From assembly GCA_963831645.1 (NCBI GenBank), contig CAWHQZ010000013.1, forward strand, positions 186,001 to 250,000: a stretch of DNA of 64,000 nt, in the 5' to 3' direction. A program made the position numbers and the translations under genes. Under the pieces are notes generated by a model. That model was given only the letters and a program-made list of their open reading frames with translations, ran no database searches and was not told where the DNA came from. Below, piece by piece: positions 36,115 through 46,006 of this stretch. Position 1 is the first letter of the stretch. Each line of letters begins with the position of its first letter. Source of the DNA: CAWHQZ01 sp963831645 (GTDB lineage Bacteria; Pseudomonadota; Alphaproteobacteria; Rhizobiales; Aestuariivirgaceae).

Positions 36115-37200
36115 ATGAACGAGCAGCTTTCCCGATTGGGCAACCAATCGCCGAAACAGGAACGCGGCGAACTTCTTTCTCGCCTGCGAAAGACTGTCGC
36201 TTTTGGCTCGAATCCAGGTGCTCTGACAATGCTTTCGCATGTGCCGAGGCGGTTGACCGGGCCCTCGCCGCTGGTCGTCGTGCTGCATGGCTGCACGCAG
36301 ACAGCAGCAGTCTATGACCTTGCCAGCGGCTGGAGCGAACTCGCCGAGCGCTGCGGGTTCGCGGTGCTCTATCCTCAGCAGGCCCAAGCCAACAATCCCA
36401 AGGCCTGTTTCAACTGGTTCCTGCCCGCAGATACACGGCGCGACTCAGGAGAGGTTTTGTCGATCCGCCAGATGATCGAGCGGCTGGCCAGCGACGGCCG
36501 CGTCGATCGCGGCCGCATTTTCATTACCGGGCTGTCGGCAGGGGGCGCAATGGCGGCAGCGATGCTCGCAACCTACCCGGAGGTCTTCTCCGGTGCGGCC
36601 CTTATCGCCGGCCTGCCGTACCGCACCGCGAGCACCGTCCAGGAGGCCTTCGAGGCCATGTACAAGGGTCGCCAGCTCGCTGCGCAACAATGGGGTGATC
36701 TCGTGCGGTCGGCCTCGTCCCATCGCGGACCCTGGCCGGTGGTTTCGATCTGGCAGGGAACGGCCGACAAGACAGTCATCCCGATGAACGCCGATGAGCT
36801 CGTGAAGCAATGGCAGAATGTCCACGGGCTGGATGGCGCGGTCGCCACCGTCGAAACTTCGGGACGGCTCAAGCGCCAGACATGGCGAAGCGAGGACGGG
36901 GCGCCGGCGGTTGAAAAATACCTGATCGCCGGCATGGGTCACGGAACCCCGCTCGATGCCGGCAACGGCTCCGTCGTCAAGGGCCGCCACGGTCCGTTCA
37001 TGCTCGACGTCGGCATCTCGTCCACCCACCACTGCGCCCTCGCCTGGGGGCTGATGGGTCCGCTCGAGCAGGAGTACTCGCTGCACGCAGCAGCTGGGGA
37101 CGAACGATTGTCCGCCGCTCAGGCCAGGCCCTCGCCGCGGCGCGTGGACATCGGCGCAATCATTGCCCGAGCCTTGCGCGCCGCGGGCCTCATGAAATGA
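36115..37200 (+). CDS. PHB-depolymerase-family esterase
   Basis: 361 residues, alpha/beta hydrolase of the LpqC/PHB depolymerase-like family (Esterase_phd). It has LVVVLHGCTQTAAVYD (oxyanion region), nucleophile Ser141 in the GLSAGGAM box, Asp in WQGTADKTVIP and His in AGMGHGTPLD. No signal peptide is seen from ATG 36115, so it could be an intracellular depolymerase or oligomer hydrolase working with the PHA made by PhaC, or a general polyester esterase. Repeated TGCAA elements lie just upstream. Confidence 0.88.
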   Translation: MNEQLSRLGNQSPKQERGELLSRLRKTVAFGSNPGALTMLSHVPRRLTGPSPLVVVLHGCTQTAAVYDLASGWSELAERCGFAVLYPQQAQANNPKACFNWFLPADTRRDSGEVLSIRQMIERLASDGRVDRGRIFITGLSAGGAMAAAMLATYPEVFSGAALIAGLPYRTASTVQEAFEAMYKGRQLAAQQWGDLVRSASSHRGPWPVVSIWQGTADKTVIPMNADELVKQWQNVHGLDGAVATVETSGRLKRQTWRSEDGAPAVEKYLIAGMGHGTPLDAGNGSVVKGRHGPFMLDVGISSTHHCALAWGLMGPLEQEYSLHAAAGDERLSAAQARPSPRRVDIGAIIARALRAAGLMK

Positions 37201-37250
37201 GTGTCGCGATGACGCCCGCGGGAACCTGGACCATCGGCAGATGGCTCCGG

Positions 37251-37448
37251 TCACCACCGCTCGAAGTACGGAGGGTCGCTCGGGATGCGGCGGAAACCGA
37301 TGTCCTTCAGCTGCTCGTCCGACAGGCCCTCCAGGGCGCGGCGATTCTGCCGTTCGATGCGCCAGGCGTGAACGGCAGCAAGAAACCTGGAAAAGCCGGC
37401 GCTCACGGCGAGCGCGACATGGTAAAATCCGGTGCGGGTCATGGCCAA
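37251..37448 (-). CDS. DUF1127 (YjiS-like) small protein
   Basis: 65 residues; the C-terminal WRIERQNRRALEGLSDEQLK then DIGFRR is the DUF1127 signature. Small DUF1127 proteins bind RNA or act in stress and phosphate physiology in alphaproteobacteria. It is divergent from the WYL regulator, with a perfect palindrome between them. Confidence 0.88.
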   Translation of the reverse strand: MAMTRTGFYHVALAVSAGFSRFLAAVHAWRIERQNRRALEGLSDEQLKDIGFRRIPSDPPYFERW

Positions 37449-37484
37449 ATCTCCTCTTTGCCTTGACCCCGAATATGGACTATC

Positions 37485-37510
37485 AATGCTGACAACTGCA
37501 TGTCAGCATT
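37485..37510. promoter_or_regulatory. Perfect palindromic operator between DUF1127 and WYL regulator genes
   Basis: AATGCTGACA and TGTCAGCATT form a perfect 10-base inverted repeat with a 6-base spacer (ACTGCA), 37 bases upstream of each divergent start (37448 and 37547). It is probably bound by the adjacent WYL regulator for autoregulation and control of the DUF1127 gene. Confidence 0.75.
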
Positions 37511-37546
37511 GTGGTGGTCTTCGGTGGAATATTTTGAGCGTCTCCG

Positions 37547-38578
37547 GTGAGCACGATCGACCGCGCGCTGGGTCTCGTTTTGGCGCTTTCCGGGACACGT
37601 GCGGTGGCAGCCCCGGCACTCGCCCGGCGTTTTGAGGTATCGCTCAGAACCATCTACCGCGACATCGACCGTCTGCTCAGGCTGGGGGTTCCCGTAGAAT
37701 CAGAGCTCGGCGCGCAGGGAGGCTACCGGCTGGCGGACGGATATTTCCAGCCTCCGGTCGGGCTTACGCGGGCGGAAACCGCCGCGCTGCTGGTGGCGCT
37801 GGCGGTCGTGCGCGGCCTGAGGGCGACGCCGCTCGAGCCCGCCCTCGAAACGGCGGAGAAGAAACTGCTGGCCTCCCTGCCGGGGCCTGCCCGCTCATTG
37901 CTGAAGGAAGGCAGCCGCATCGTGGCAGTCGAGGCGGCGCCGGAGGATGTCTTTCATTGGGAGAAGCAGGTATCGGCGCCCCTGGAGGGCGGGCCGGCGG
38001 TCAACGGCTTCATGGAAGGCATCCTGAAAACGCGCCGGGTGCGGCTCACGTACGAAAACCCATACCGTCAAACCCTGCGTGAGCACGACATCGAACCCCA
38101 GGGCATCCTGTTCGATCGCGACCGCTGGTACCTGGTGGGCCGTTCGCTCGACTATGACGAGGAGCGCATCTGGCGGGCCGACAAGGTTCACGAAATAACC
38201 GTGACGGGATTCGCTTTTCGACCCGACCGCAGCTTCGACGTCCGGCGATATCTGGGACGGGCCTGGCTGGCGGCCGCCTTCGAACGCTGGTTCGCAGAGG
38301 ACGAACGCTCGGTCACCCGAATCCGCCTGACGGTGGAACTCGCCGAGACGCTGAAGCGCGATTGGTACTACCGCCATGCCCGCTATGCCGAGGCCGAGAA
38401 GGGCTTCACCGTCATGTCGGTGCCCGAGATCGATCCGCGCGCCATCCTGCCGCTGGTGCGCTGGCTGGGGCCCGAGGCGGAGCTGCTCGCGCCCGAACAT
38501 CTGCGCCGTCAGATGGCGCAAGAGGCGAAGTGGCTGGCCTCCCGGTACGCGGATCGATTCGGGCCCGTTTCTCGATGA
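37547..38578 (+). CDS. YafY-type HTH and WYL-domain transcriptional regulator
   Basis: 343 residues: winged HTH of the DeoR/HTH_11 type (about 1-60, FEVSLRTIYRDIDRLLRLGV), central WYL domain (about 140-220, YRQTLREHDIEPQGILFDRD then RWYLVGRSLDYDEER) and a WCX-type C-terminal region. The start is GTG 37547. WYL proteins sense nucleic acids or small ligands. It overlaps no gene; the ABC cluster converges 17 bases downstream. Confidence 0.92.
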   Translation: MSTIDRALGLVLALSGTRAVAAPALARRFEVSLRTIYRDIDRLLRLGVPVESELGAQGGYRLADGYFQPPVGLTRAETAALLVALAVVRGLRATPLEPALETAEKKLLASLPGPARSLLKEGSRIVAVEAAPEDVFHWEKQVSAPLEGGPAVNGFMEGILKTRRVRLTYENPYRQTLREHDIEPQGILFDRDRWYLVGRSLDYDEERIWRADKVHEITVTGFAFRPDRSFDVRRYLGRAWLAAAFERWFAEDERSVTRIRLTVELAETLKRDWYYRHARYAEAEKGFTVMSVPEIDPRAILPLVRWLGPEAELLAPEHLRRQMAQEAKWLASRYADRFGPVSR

Positions 38579-38594
38579 ATGGATGCGTGCGCGG

Positions 38595-39410
38595 CTATTT
38601 CACGGCGCCGAGGGTCAGTCCGCGGACCAGGTGACGCTGCACCAGGAGGGCGAAGATGACGATCGGCAGCGCGCCCAGCACGCCCGCCGCCGACATCGAG
38701 GCCCAGTCGGTGTCGATGCGGCCGATCAGCGTGGCGGTGCCTCTGGGCATGGTCATGGCGTTGGGTGTGGCGGTCAGCGCGAGCGCGAACAGGAACTCGT
38801 TGAAGGTCACGATGACGGCGAAGATGGCGGTGGCGGCAAGACCGGGAGCGGCCAGCGGCAGGGTGATGCGGCGGAATGCGGTGAGCCGTGAATCGCCGTC
38901 GACCATGGCCGCCTCCTCGAGGTCCTGAGGAATCTCGCGGAAAAAACTCTCCATCATCCATACGCAGAAGGTGATGTTGAGGGCGGTGTAGGTGATGATG
39001 AGCCCGAGCCAGGTGTCGAGCAGGCGAAGCCTCAGCATCAGCAGGTAGACCGGGATCAGGATGACGACCGGCGGCACGATGCGCAGCGTCAGGAGCGACA
39101 GGCCGACCTTGCGCTCGAGGCGGAAGCGCAGATGGAAGCGGGCGATGGCATAGGCGCCGAGCGAGCCGGCCACGAGGGCGAGCGCGACCGAAGCGGAGGT
39201 GACGGCGAGCGAGTTCAGGAGGTAGTTGCCGAACTCCTTCTGCGAAAACAGCCGGCGGTAGTTGTCGAACGACGGCGCGTGCGGATAGAGAGTGGCGTCC
39301 TGGGTGATCTCCTGGTTGGACTTCAGCGACGCCGCCGCCATCCAGTAGATCGGCACGAGGACGAGCGCCAGCACCAGCGCCACGACGCCGCCGCGAACGG
39401 TCCGCTTCAT
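38595..39410 (-). CDS. Carbohydrate ABC transporter permease (MalG type)
   Basis: 271 residues with about six membrane helices and the EAA loop (EEAAMVDGDSRLTAFRRITL) that contacts the ATPase. The N-terminal helix precedes a SLKSNQEI periplasmic start typical of MalG/CUT1 permeases. It is the last gene of the sugar cluster and overlaps the other permease (ATGA at 39407-39410). Confidence 0.92.
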   Translation of the reverse strand: MKRTVRGGVVALVLALVLVPIYWMAAASLKSNQEITQDATLYPHAPSFDNYRRLFSQKEFGNYLLNSLAVTSASVALALVAGSLGAYAIARFHLRFRLERKVGLSLLTLRIVPPVVILIPVYLLMLRLRLLDTWLGLIITYTALNITFCVWMMESFFREIPQDLEEAAMVDGDSRLTAFRRITLPLAAPGLAATAIFAVIVTFNEFLFALALTATPNAMTMPRGTATLIGRIDTDWASMSAAGVLGALPIVIFALLVQRHLVRGLTLGAVK

Positions 39411-40297
39411 CTGGGCTCGATCCTGCGCAACAGCCGCACGGCGGCGAGCGCCAGCGCGAGCACCAGAAGCCCCATGGTCACGAACAGGGCGGCGGCGTAG
39501 CCGGTCTGCTGAAACTTGAAGGCGACTTCGTAGCCAAAGATCGACAGCAGCCTGGTCGCCTCGCCAGGACCGCCGCGGGTCAGCACGAAGACCTGGTCGA
39601 AGGTGCCGAAGGCGTCGATGGTCCTGAGCACGATGGCGATGGCGAGCACCGGCCGGAGCATCGGCAGGGTCAGGTCCCAGAACAGCCGCCAGGCCCCTGC
39701 GCCGTCGACTCTCGCCGCCTCGAAAGGCTCGGGCGGCAGGGACTGCAGCCCGGCGAGCAGGATCAGGAACATGAGCGGCGTCCATTCCCAGACGTCGAGC
39801 GCGACGAGGCCCGAGGAAGGCGCGCAACGGGTGGCCCAGGATCTGGACCGGCCCGCCGCCCAACGCTTCGGACAGCGCCGTCAGCATGCCGGCGTCGCTG
39901 GCGTAGATCAGGCGGAAGACGATGGCGACCACGACCGGGGTGATCACCATCGGCACGATCAGCACGGTGCGCAGCAGGCGAATGCCGCGGAACTCGCGCA
40001 GGCAGAAAAGCGCGAGCGCCAGACCGAGCACCGTCTCGATCGCAACCGAGAGGGTCACGAAGCGCAGCGTCACCCAAAGCGAGTTGAGGAACTGGTCGTC
40101 CCGCCACAAGTGCGAGGTAGTTTTCGAGGCCGACCTCGCGCAGCGGCTTGCCGTAGCGGTAGAAACTGAGTGCTGGCGCGCAGGCCGTCCCACAGCGGGT
40201 AGACGAGCACGATCAGCGCAATCAGAACACTCGGTGCGAGAAGCAGGTAGGGCAGGGCCCGATCGAGCCCTGCCCCGAGAAGTCGTTCCCGGCCCAT
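39407..40297 (-). CDS. Carbohydrate ABC transporter permease (MalF type; frameshifts)
   Basis: About 296 residues when joined. Frames: 40,297 to about 40,165 (LPYLLLAPSVLIALIVLVYP), then two slips around 40,110-40,165 (expected ASTQFYRYGKPLREVGLENYL), a long middle frame (LWVTLRFVTLSVAIETVLGL to QILGHPLRAFL) to about 39,810, then a third frame to the stop with the EAA loop FEAARVDGAGAWRLFWDLTL. At least three single-base indels are needed. Partner of the MalG-type permease downstream. Confidence 0.85.
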
Positions 40298-40339
40298 GCG
40301 CGAGCCATTGCGCGCTGCCGCAATCCAGCTTGGAGCGCT

Positions 40340-41761
40340 TCAGCAGCGGAGAGGCTGCAGCGGATACCGGCCCATCGGGTCTGGGCCCGAGGGCATGCTT
40401 TCGCCGGTATGACGGGCGTAGTCGCTCCCGTAGTAGCCGGCCTGCTTCAGGTAGTCGGTCACCTGGCCGCCGCGGCGCGTCGAGCGCCGCGCCGCCGCCG
40501 CGAGCCCGCCTGCAGCGCCTTGTTCAGCTCGATGCCGAGCAGCTCCTCGACCTTCGCCCAGTCAGGCGTGCGCGGCCGCGGCAGCGCGCCGGCGTCGAGC
40601 TGCTTCAGGGCGACCGGGATCAGCCGGTTGCCGGGATCCGGCACCGCGAAGGCGCTGCGCTTGACGGGAATGGAGCCCGCCTGGGCGAGCTTGGCCTGGG
40701 TTGCCGGGCTGGCGTACCACTTGAGGAAGGCGATGGCGTTCGCCTTGTTGGGGGCCGACTTCGGCACGCCGGCGATGAAGATGCCCATCTGGGCAGATCG
40801 CCTTCTCCTGCTTCGGGACCACGCCGAAGTCGAGCTTGCCGGCGACCTTCGACTGTTTCGGGTCGTCGGCCTTGAGCGCATTGCCGGAGTACTGGATGAT
40901 GGCGCCGGCTTCGCCGCCCAGGATGGCGGCACCTTCCTGATCGGAATCGAACTCCACCACGCCTGCCGGCGCGTTCTCCTTCATGGTGCCGACGAAGAAC
41001 TCGGCCGAGGCCTTGCCGGCATCGGAGTTGAAGGTCACGTTCCACTTGTCGTCGAAGAACTCGCCGCCGAACGACAGGAACACCGGGTACCAGCTGGTCG
41101 ACGATCGGGTTGCCGGACAACGCCGCGGAACACGACCGGATATTTGATCGTTCCGGCGGCCACTCCTTCCTTGCCCTTGGCGATCAGGTCGTCCCAGGTT
41201 GCGGGCGCTCCGTCCTTGTAGACGTCATTGCGGTAGGTGAGCGTCTGGAGGTCGCCTACGAACGGCACGCAGATGAGTTTGGGAGTGGCATCGCCGAAGC
41301 CCTTCACGCGCGGTCCCTGGCGAGGCGGCCAGAAGCCCATGTCGATCATCGAACCGATCCAGTCGGCGTCGCCGCCGTCGATGCCGCCGGCGCCCAGATC
41401 TTCGAGCACGTCGGCGGCTCCGAACTGCGGCACCCACGGATCGTCGAGCAGGTACATGTCGTATTGGCCGGCCGCGTTCTGTGCGTCGGCGAACCACTTC
41501 TCCGAGCGTCACGCCGTATTCGTCTTCGAGAAACTCGACATCGAACCCGCCTTCGGTCTTGGCGAGCGGTATGATCTTGTCCTTGAACGGCGTCAGGCCG
41601 CCGTCGGCAAAGGCGCCGATGATGACCTTGCCGCCGGCCTGGGCGGCAGCAGGAGCGCTGCCGAGGCCCGGCAACAGGCCGGCGCCGAGCGTCACGGCTG
41701 CCCCCTCCTTGATCAGCCGGCGGCGGTCGAGCTTCCGCTGAAAGAATCGGTCATGGGTCAT
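40340..41761 (-). CDS. ABC transporter substrate-binding protein (several frameshifts)
   Basis: About 470 residues when joined; a CUT1-type sugar-binding protein with a Tat-like leader (RRRLIKEGAAVTLGAGLLPG). The mature part starts GGKVIIGAFADGGLTPFKDK, then frames switch near 41,515, 41,105, 40,795 and 40,480. Recognisable pieces include MYLLDDPWVPQFGAADVLED, KWNVTFNSDAGKASAEFFV, SAPNKANAIAFLKWYAS and the C-terminal TDYLKQAGYYGSDYARH. It starts by overlapping the ATPase stop (ATGA, 41758-41761). The ligand is unknown; the neighbouring dehydrogenase and isomerase suggest a sugar or inositol-type polyol. Confidence 0.82.
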
Positions 41762-42857
41762 TGCTTTCCTCCCTTGTTCGGTGCGCGATGCACCACTGTC
41801 ATACCGGATTGGTTGAAGAAGCAGGCGTCGTCCGGATCGAAGGTCAGGCCGATGGCCGTTCCGATCGAGGCGCGGAATCCTCGTCTGGCGCGCACGGTCA
41901 CCCGCTCATCGCCGACCCGCACCTGGACGAACGTTTCATTCCCCATGGGCTCGACGACGTAGATCTCGCCCCTGAACCCATTGGACGCGCCATTGTCGGA
42001 GAAGCGCACGTCTTCCGGACGGATCCCTGCCTGGCAAGCGGCGCCGGCGAGGCAGGCCTCCGCGCCGTGCCGCGCTCAGGGGCAAAGTGGAGCCGCCCAC
42101 GTGCAACCCGCCTTCGTCGACCGCGGCGGTCAACAGATTCATCGCCGGGCTGCCCAACGAACAGGGCCACGAAGCGATTGGCGGGACGGTCGTAAATCTC
42201 ATCCGGTGGGGCGACCTGCTGCAATTCGCCGTCGCGCAGCACGGCGATGAGGTCGGCCATGGTGAGCGCCTCGGCCTGGTCGTGGGTAACGTAGAGCGTG
42301 GTGGCGCCCAGGCTGTGACAGAGGCGCTTGATCTCGCCGCGCATGGAGAGCCGCAGGCGCGCATCGAGATTCGAAAGCGGCTCGTCCATCAGGAAGGCGG
42401 CGGGGTCGCGAACGATGGCCCGCGCGAGAGCGATGCGCTGGCGCTGGCCGCCGGACAGCTGGCGAGGATAGCGGCCGAGAAGATGATCGATCTCCAGCGC
42501 CTGGGTCACGTCGGCGATCTTGCGCGCCAGCTCGGCGGCCGCCACTTTGCGGATGCGCAGCGGATAGGCGATGTTCTCGGCCACCGTCATGTGCGGGTAG
42601 AGCGCGTAGCTCTGGAAGACCATGGCGACATCGCGATCCCGCGGCTGCAGCCGGGTGACATCCCGCTCGCCGATCAGAACGCGGCCGGTGCTCGGCTCTT
42701 CGAGACCGGCCAATATGCGCAACGCCGTCGTCTTGCCGCAGCCCGACGGGCCGAGCAGGGCGAGAAAGGCGTGGTCGGGCACGTGCAGGTCGAGGGCGCG
42801 CAGCGCGACGACGGGATCGAAGCGCTTCTCGACTGCCTCGTAGCGCACCGCACTCAC
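41758..42857 (-). CDS. Sugar ABC transporter ATPase (MalK/UgpC type; frameshifts near C-terminus)
   Basis: About 365 residues: Walker A GPSGCGKTTALR, Q-loop MVFQSYALYPHMT, signature LSGGQRQRIALARA, Walker B FLMDEPLSNLD and switch His in YVTHDQ, then a C-terminal TOBE domain. The frame slips near 42,160 and again near 42,070 (VDEGGLHVGGSTLPLS lies in another frame) before GFRGEIYVVEPMGNETFVQV restores to the stop. The GTG start at 42857 overlaps the LacI stop (GTGA). Confidence 0.9.
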
Positions 42858-43797
42858 CGTGGCGGCCTCCCGGTCGTCGAGCGGATCACCAGGGGATTGC
42901 TCTGCAGCTCGCGGTGGCTCACGTGCCGGCCGTTGCCGGGCGGCCTCCACCAGAAGCTCGACGGCGCGCCCGCCCATCTGGGCGGCATCGGAGCGCACGG
43001 TCGTCAGCCGGATGCGGCAGTGGCCGGCGATCGGCACATCGTCATAACCGACCACCGAAACGTCCTGCGGCACCCGCAGGCCGGAGCGCTCCAGACGATC
43101 GATGGTGGCGACGGCCTGCATGTCGTTGTGGGCGACGAGCGCGGTTGCCGCCGTCTTCAGAGCTCATGGGCGAGAGGCCGCGCCGCCGAACCGCCTGCTC
43201 GAAGCCGATCCGCCGGCGCTCGCCCGAATGCTCGCGCAACCCGTGCGATACGAATGCCAGGCGCCGGTGACCCAGGCCGCACAGGTGCTCGACGATGGCT
43301 TCCATGGCGGAGGATTCATCGTGATCGATCACGCCGAGGCGCGCATCGAAGGGTTCGCCCAGGGAAGCCAGGACAACCGGGATATCGCGGTCGAGCAGCA
43401 ACCTCGGCAGGGCCGAGCCCAGCGAGATGCCGCCGATGATGACGCCGTCGACGCGCCGTTCGATCAGCGCCCGGCCCGCCTCGTTCTCCGTCTCGGAGAC
43501 ACACTCGGTGTTGGCGGCGAGCACCGCATAGCCCAGGCGGTTGGCGGCACGCTCGACGCCGACCGTCAGCTCGGCATAGAACGGATTGGTGAGGTCGGGC
43601 ACGATGATGCCGATTGCGGTCGACGTGCGCGCCTTCAGCGAGCGGGCGATGGCGTTGGGGTGATAGCCCGTTTCGGCGATGGCGCGTTCGACGCGCCGGC
43701 GCGTAGCATCGGCCACCAGGCTTGCGCCGCGCACGACGTTGGAGGCGGTCGACTTCGAAACTCCGGCCCGCTTCGCCACGTCGATCAGGGTGGTCAT
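42854..43797 (-). CDS. LacI-family transcriptional regulator (two frameshifts)
   Basis: About 314 residues: LacI HTH (MTTLIDVAKRAGVSKSTASN, hinge with NAIARSLKARTSTAIGIIVP) and periplasmic-binding-protein-like ligand domain. The frame breaks near 43,160 (before HNDMQAVATIDRLERSGLRV) and near 42,935 (before SHRELQSNPLVIR, ending at TGA 42,854-42,856). It likely represses the cluster and is lifted by the transported sugar; a candidate operator lies at 45,862. No stop separates it from the upstream isomerase frame. Confidence 0.88.
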
Positions 43798-44754
43798 CGG
43801 GCGGACCCCGCGAGTTTGCAGGGCCCGATTGATCCCGCCGAGCGATCGGGTGGTGCCTTCCACTCCATCGTAGCGCGGGTCTTCGTGCTCGACCGAGATC
43901 ACTCCATCATAGCCGGCGCTGCGCAAGGCGGCGAAGAGCGCCGCCCAGGCGGCATCGTCGTGACCTTCGCCAACCGGCGCGAAGTGCCAGGGTGCGAGGG
44001 CCGGGTCGCTGGGCGGGGAGAAATGCAAGACGCCATTGTGGCGGATGCGCTCCGGATAGAGAAGCGTGTCCTTGCCGTGGGCATGGCCGATGCGCGGGCC
44101 CAGGGCTTCGATCACGGTCAGGGGGTCGATGCCCTGCCACCAGAAGTGGCTGGGGTCGAAGTTGAGGCCGACGTTCGGCCCCACGTGGGGATGGAGCGCC
44201 TTGAAGCCCGCTGCGCTGAAGATCGACACCCCCGGATGAAGCTCGAGGCAGATCATCACCCCTGGAGCTTCCCTGGCGAGGCGGTCGCTGCTCGAGCGCC
44301 AGAAAGGGCCGAGCTCGTGCTCGATCTGCCAGGCGAAGAGCTTCTCGTCGTCACATGAGGTCGCCCAGCATGGGAAGACCCCGAGCGAGCCGCCGCCGGC
44401 GCCTGCCGGGCAGCCGCTCATGGTGACGACGCGGCGAACGCCGAGCGCGACTGCAAGGTCGACCGCCGCCCAGAGGCGCGCCTGGGCATCGGCGCGTCGC
44501 GGCGGATCGGGGTGCAGCACGTTGCCGGCCGCGTTGACGGCGGAAAGCGCCAGGCCGTGATCGCGCAGTTCGCCGGCCAGCCGGTCCCGCTCCTTCGCCT
44601 CGCCGATGGTGGCGAGATCCAGATGCGGCCGCGGCCAGGGGCCCCACGCACCCACCCCCAGCTCGATGTCCTTTATCCCACGCTCGGCGCACCACGCGAA
44701 AAGCTCGCGGCGACCGAGATTGGGCAGCGAGTCGGAATAGACGCCCGCTCTCAT
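43794..44754 (-). CDS. TIM-barrel sugar-phosphate isomerase/epimerase
   Basis: About 318 residues of the AP-endonuclease-2/xylose-isomerase-like TIM barrel family. Metal-site residues are suggested by CLELHPG (Glu), GLNFDPSHFWWQG (Asp, His), HAHGKD and VISVEHED (Glu). It acts on sugars or inositols (IolE/IolI relatives). The open frame continues into LacI with no stop after LQTRGVR; a one-base slip would give the natural ATGA overlap at 43,794-43,797. Its start overlaps the Gfo/Idh stop (ATGA, 44751-44754). Confidence 0.88.
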
Positions 44755-45848
44755 GCGGCGGCCCTCCCGAACGCCGAGATCAGAAGCTCGACGTCGCGGC
44801 GCGCCTGCTCGACGGTCGTTTCGACCTTGCGCGTGCCGCAGGCGGCGGCATGGAAGGCCCGCAGCTGCTCGCAGAAGGCCTCTTCGTAGCTCGCCCGATG
44901 CGTTGCGGTCTCGAGCGCCGAGCCGCCGCTGCCTCGCCGAACCGTCAGGCGGGTCGGCAGGTGGCGCAGATAGGGAGACGGAAAGACGAGCTCGATGATC
45001 CGGTCGGTGCAATAGACCGTGATGCGCTCGGTGTAGTCGGGCACGCCGGTGAGGTTGAGGTGGCACATGCGGACGCGGCCGCCGCCGGGCAGCGCGAATC
45101 CGAGCTCGACGCCGCGCCCGTCGTCGAACAGGGCTCCGCTGTCGGCCGCGGCGGGCAATTCGCAGCCGAGATGGGCGAGCATCCCGTGCACCACTGCAAC
45201 GTCGTGTACGAGTGCTGAAAGGAAGCCGCCGCCCAACGCGCGCGTGCCGGCTCCGTCGAGCGCCCGGCCGCTTGCCGCATGAAGCTGCGCACCCGCCTGC
45301 CGAGCCGTCTCGTTTCTGAGCGACGACGGAAGGTCGTCGGGCCAGGTCATCGGGAGATGGGCCACGAACGGCGCGTGGTCGGGATCGTTGACCTCGACGG
45401 AGATGAGGCGGACGTCCTCGATGTGGTCGGGCAGGAGATCGAGAGCGCGACGGTAGGAGGGGTCGTGGCGCTTCATGTAGGCGACCTGGGCGACACGGCC
45501 GGAGCGGTCGCGCGCCGCGGCGATTGCATCGCAGCCGGCCGGGGTCAGCGCGAGCGGCTTCTCGCACAGCACGTGCGCTCCAGCCTCGAGCGCCTTGACC
45601 GCGAGCTCCGGATGGAGGGGATCGGGGGCGGCAATGACCACGGCATCGAGCGCACAGGCGAGAAGCCCGTCGATGTCTTCATGCAGTTCCTGAAGATCGT
45701 AGCGGGCGCGCAGGCTGGCGCGGACCGAGGGTGAGGCGTCGGCCAGCCCCACGAAGTCGAAGCAATCGCGTTCCTGCCAGAGATAGAATGCGTGCTCGGC
45801 CTGCCCCACGAGACCCGCCCCGACCAATCCCACGCGCAACCTCGGCAT
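44751..45848 (-). CDS. Gfo/Idh/MocA-family oxidoreductase
   Basis: 365 residues: N-terminal NAD(P) Rossmann fold (VGLVGAGLVGQAEHAFYLWQ) with VLCEKPLALTP, whose Lys is the EKP catalytic motif, then the C-terminal substrate domain. It oxidises sugars or inositols using NAD(P). First gene of the cluster, with a LacI-type dyad 13 bases upstream of the ATG. Together with the isomerase and transporter it predicts uptake and oxidation of one sugar or polyol. Confidence 0.93.
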   Translation of the reverse strand: MPRLRVGLVGAGLVGQAEHAFYLWQERDCFDFVGLADASPSVRASLRARYDLQELHEDIDGLLACALDAVVIAAPDPLHPELAVKALEAGAHVLCEKPLALTPAGCDAIAAARDRSGRVAQVAYMKRHDPSYRRALDLLPDHIEDVRLISVEVNDPDHAPFVAHLPMTWPDDLPSSLRNETARQAGAQLHAASGRALDGAGTRALGGGFLSALVHDVAVVHGMLAHLGCELPAAADSGALFDDGRGVELGFALPGGGRVRMCHLNLTGVPDYTERITVYCTDRIIELVFPSPYLRHLPTRLTVRRGSGGSALETATHRASYEEAFCEQLRAFHAAACGTRKVETTVEQARRDVELLISAFGRAAA

Positions 45849-45861
45849 CCGAACTCACTGG

Positions 45862-45875
45862 TTGGAACGATCCAA
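45862..45875. promoter_or_regulatory. Candidate LacI-family operator before the sugar cluster
   Basis: TTGGAACGATCCAA is a CG-centred dyad with one mismatched pair, typical of LacI/GalR-family operators. It lies 13 bases upstream of the Gfo/Idh ATG, where bound LacI would block transcription of the whole minus-strand cluster. Confidence 0.65.
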
Positions 45876-46006
45876 GCCGTGAGTTAAGCTTCCGAAGACG
45901 GCGCAAGTCAAGCTGACCGCCATCTCGATCTCTGAATTTTGGCGTGACAACTCTTCAGGCGAAGAGGACTCTATGAAGCCGACGCTCGAGTTTCGGAGCC
46001 GACACC

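Noticed and set aside
43042..45567. Single 841-residue protein joining dehydrogenase region, isomerase and repressor
   Set aside because: The N-terminal 270 codons are an out-of-frame shadow of the Gfo/Idh gene; the isomerase-LacI join is best explained by one lost or gained base.
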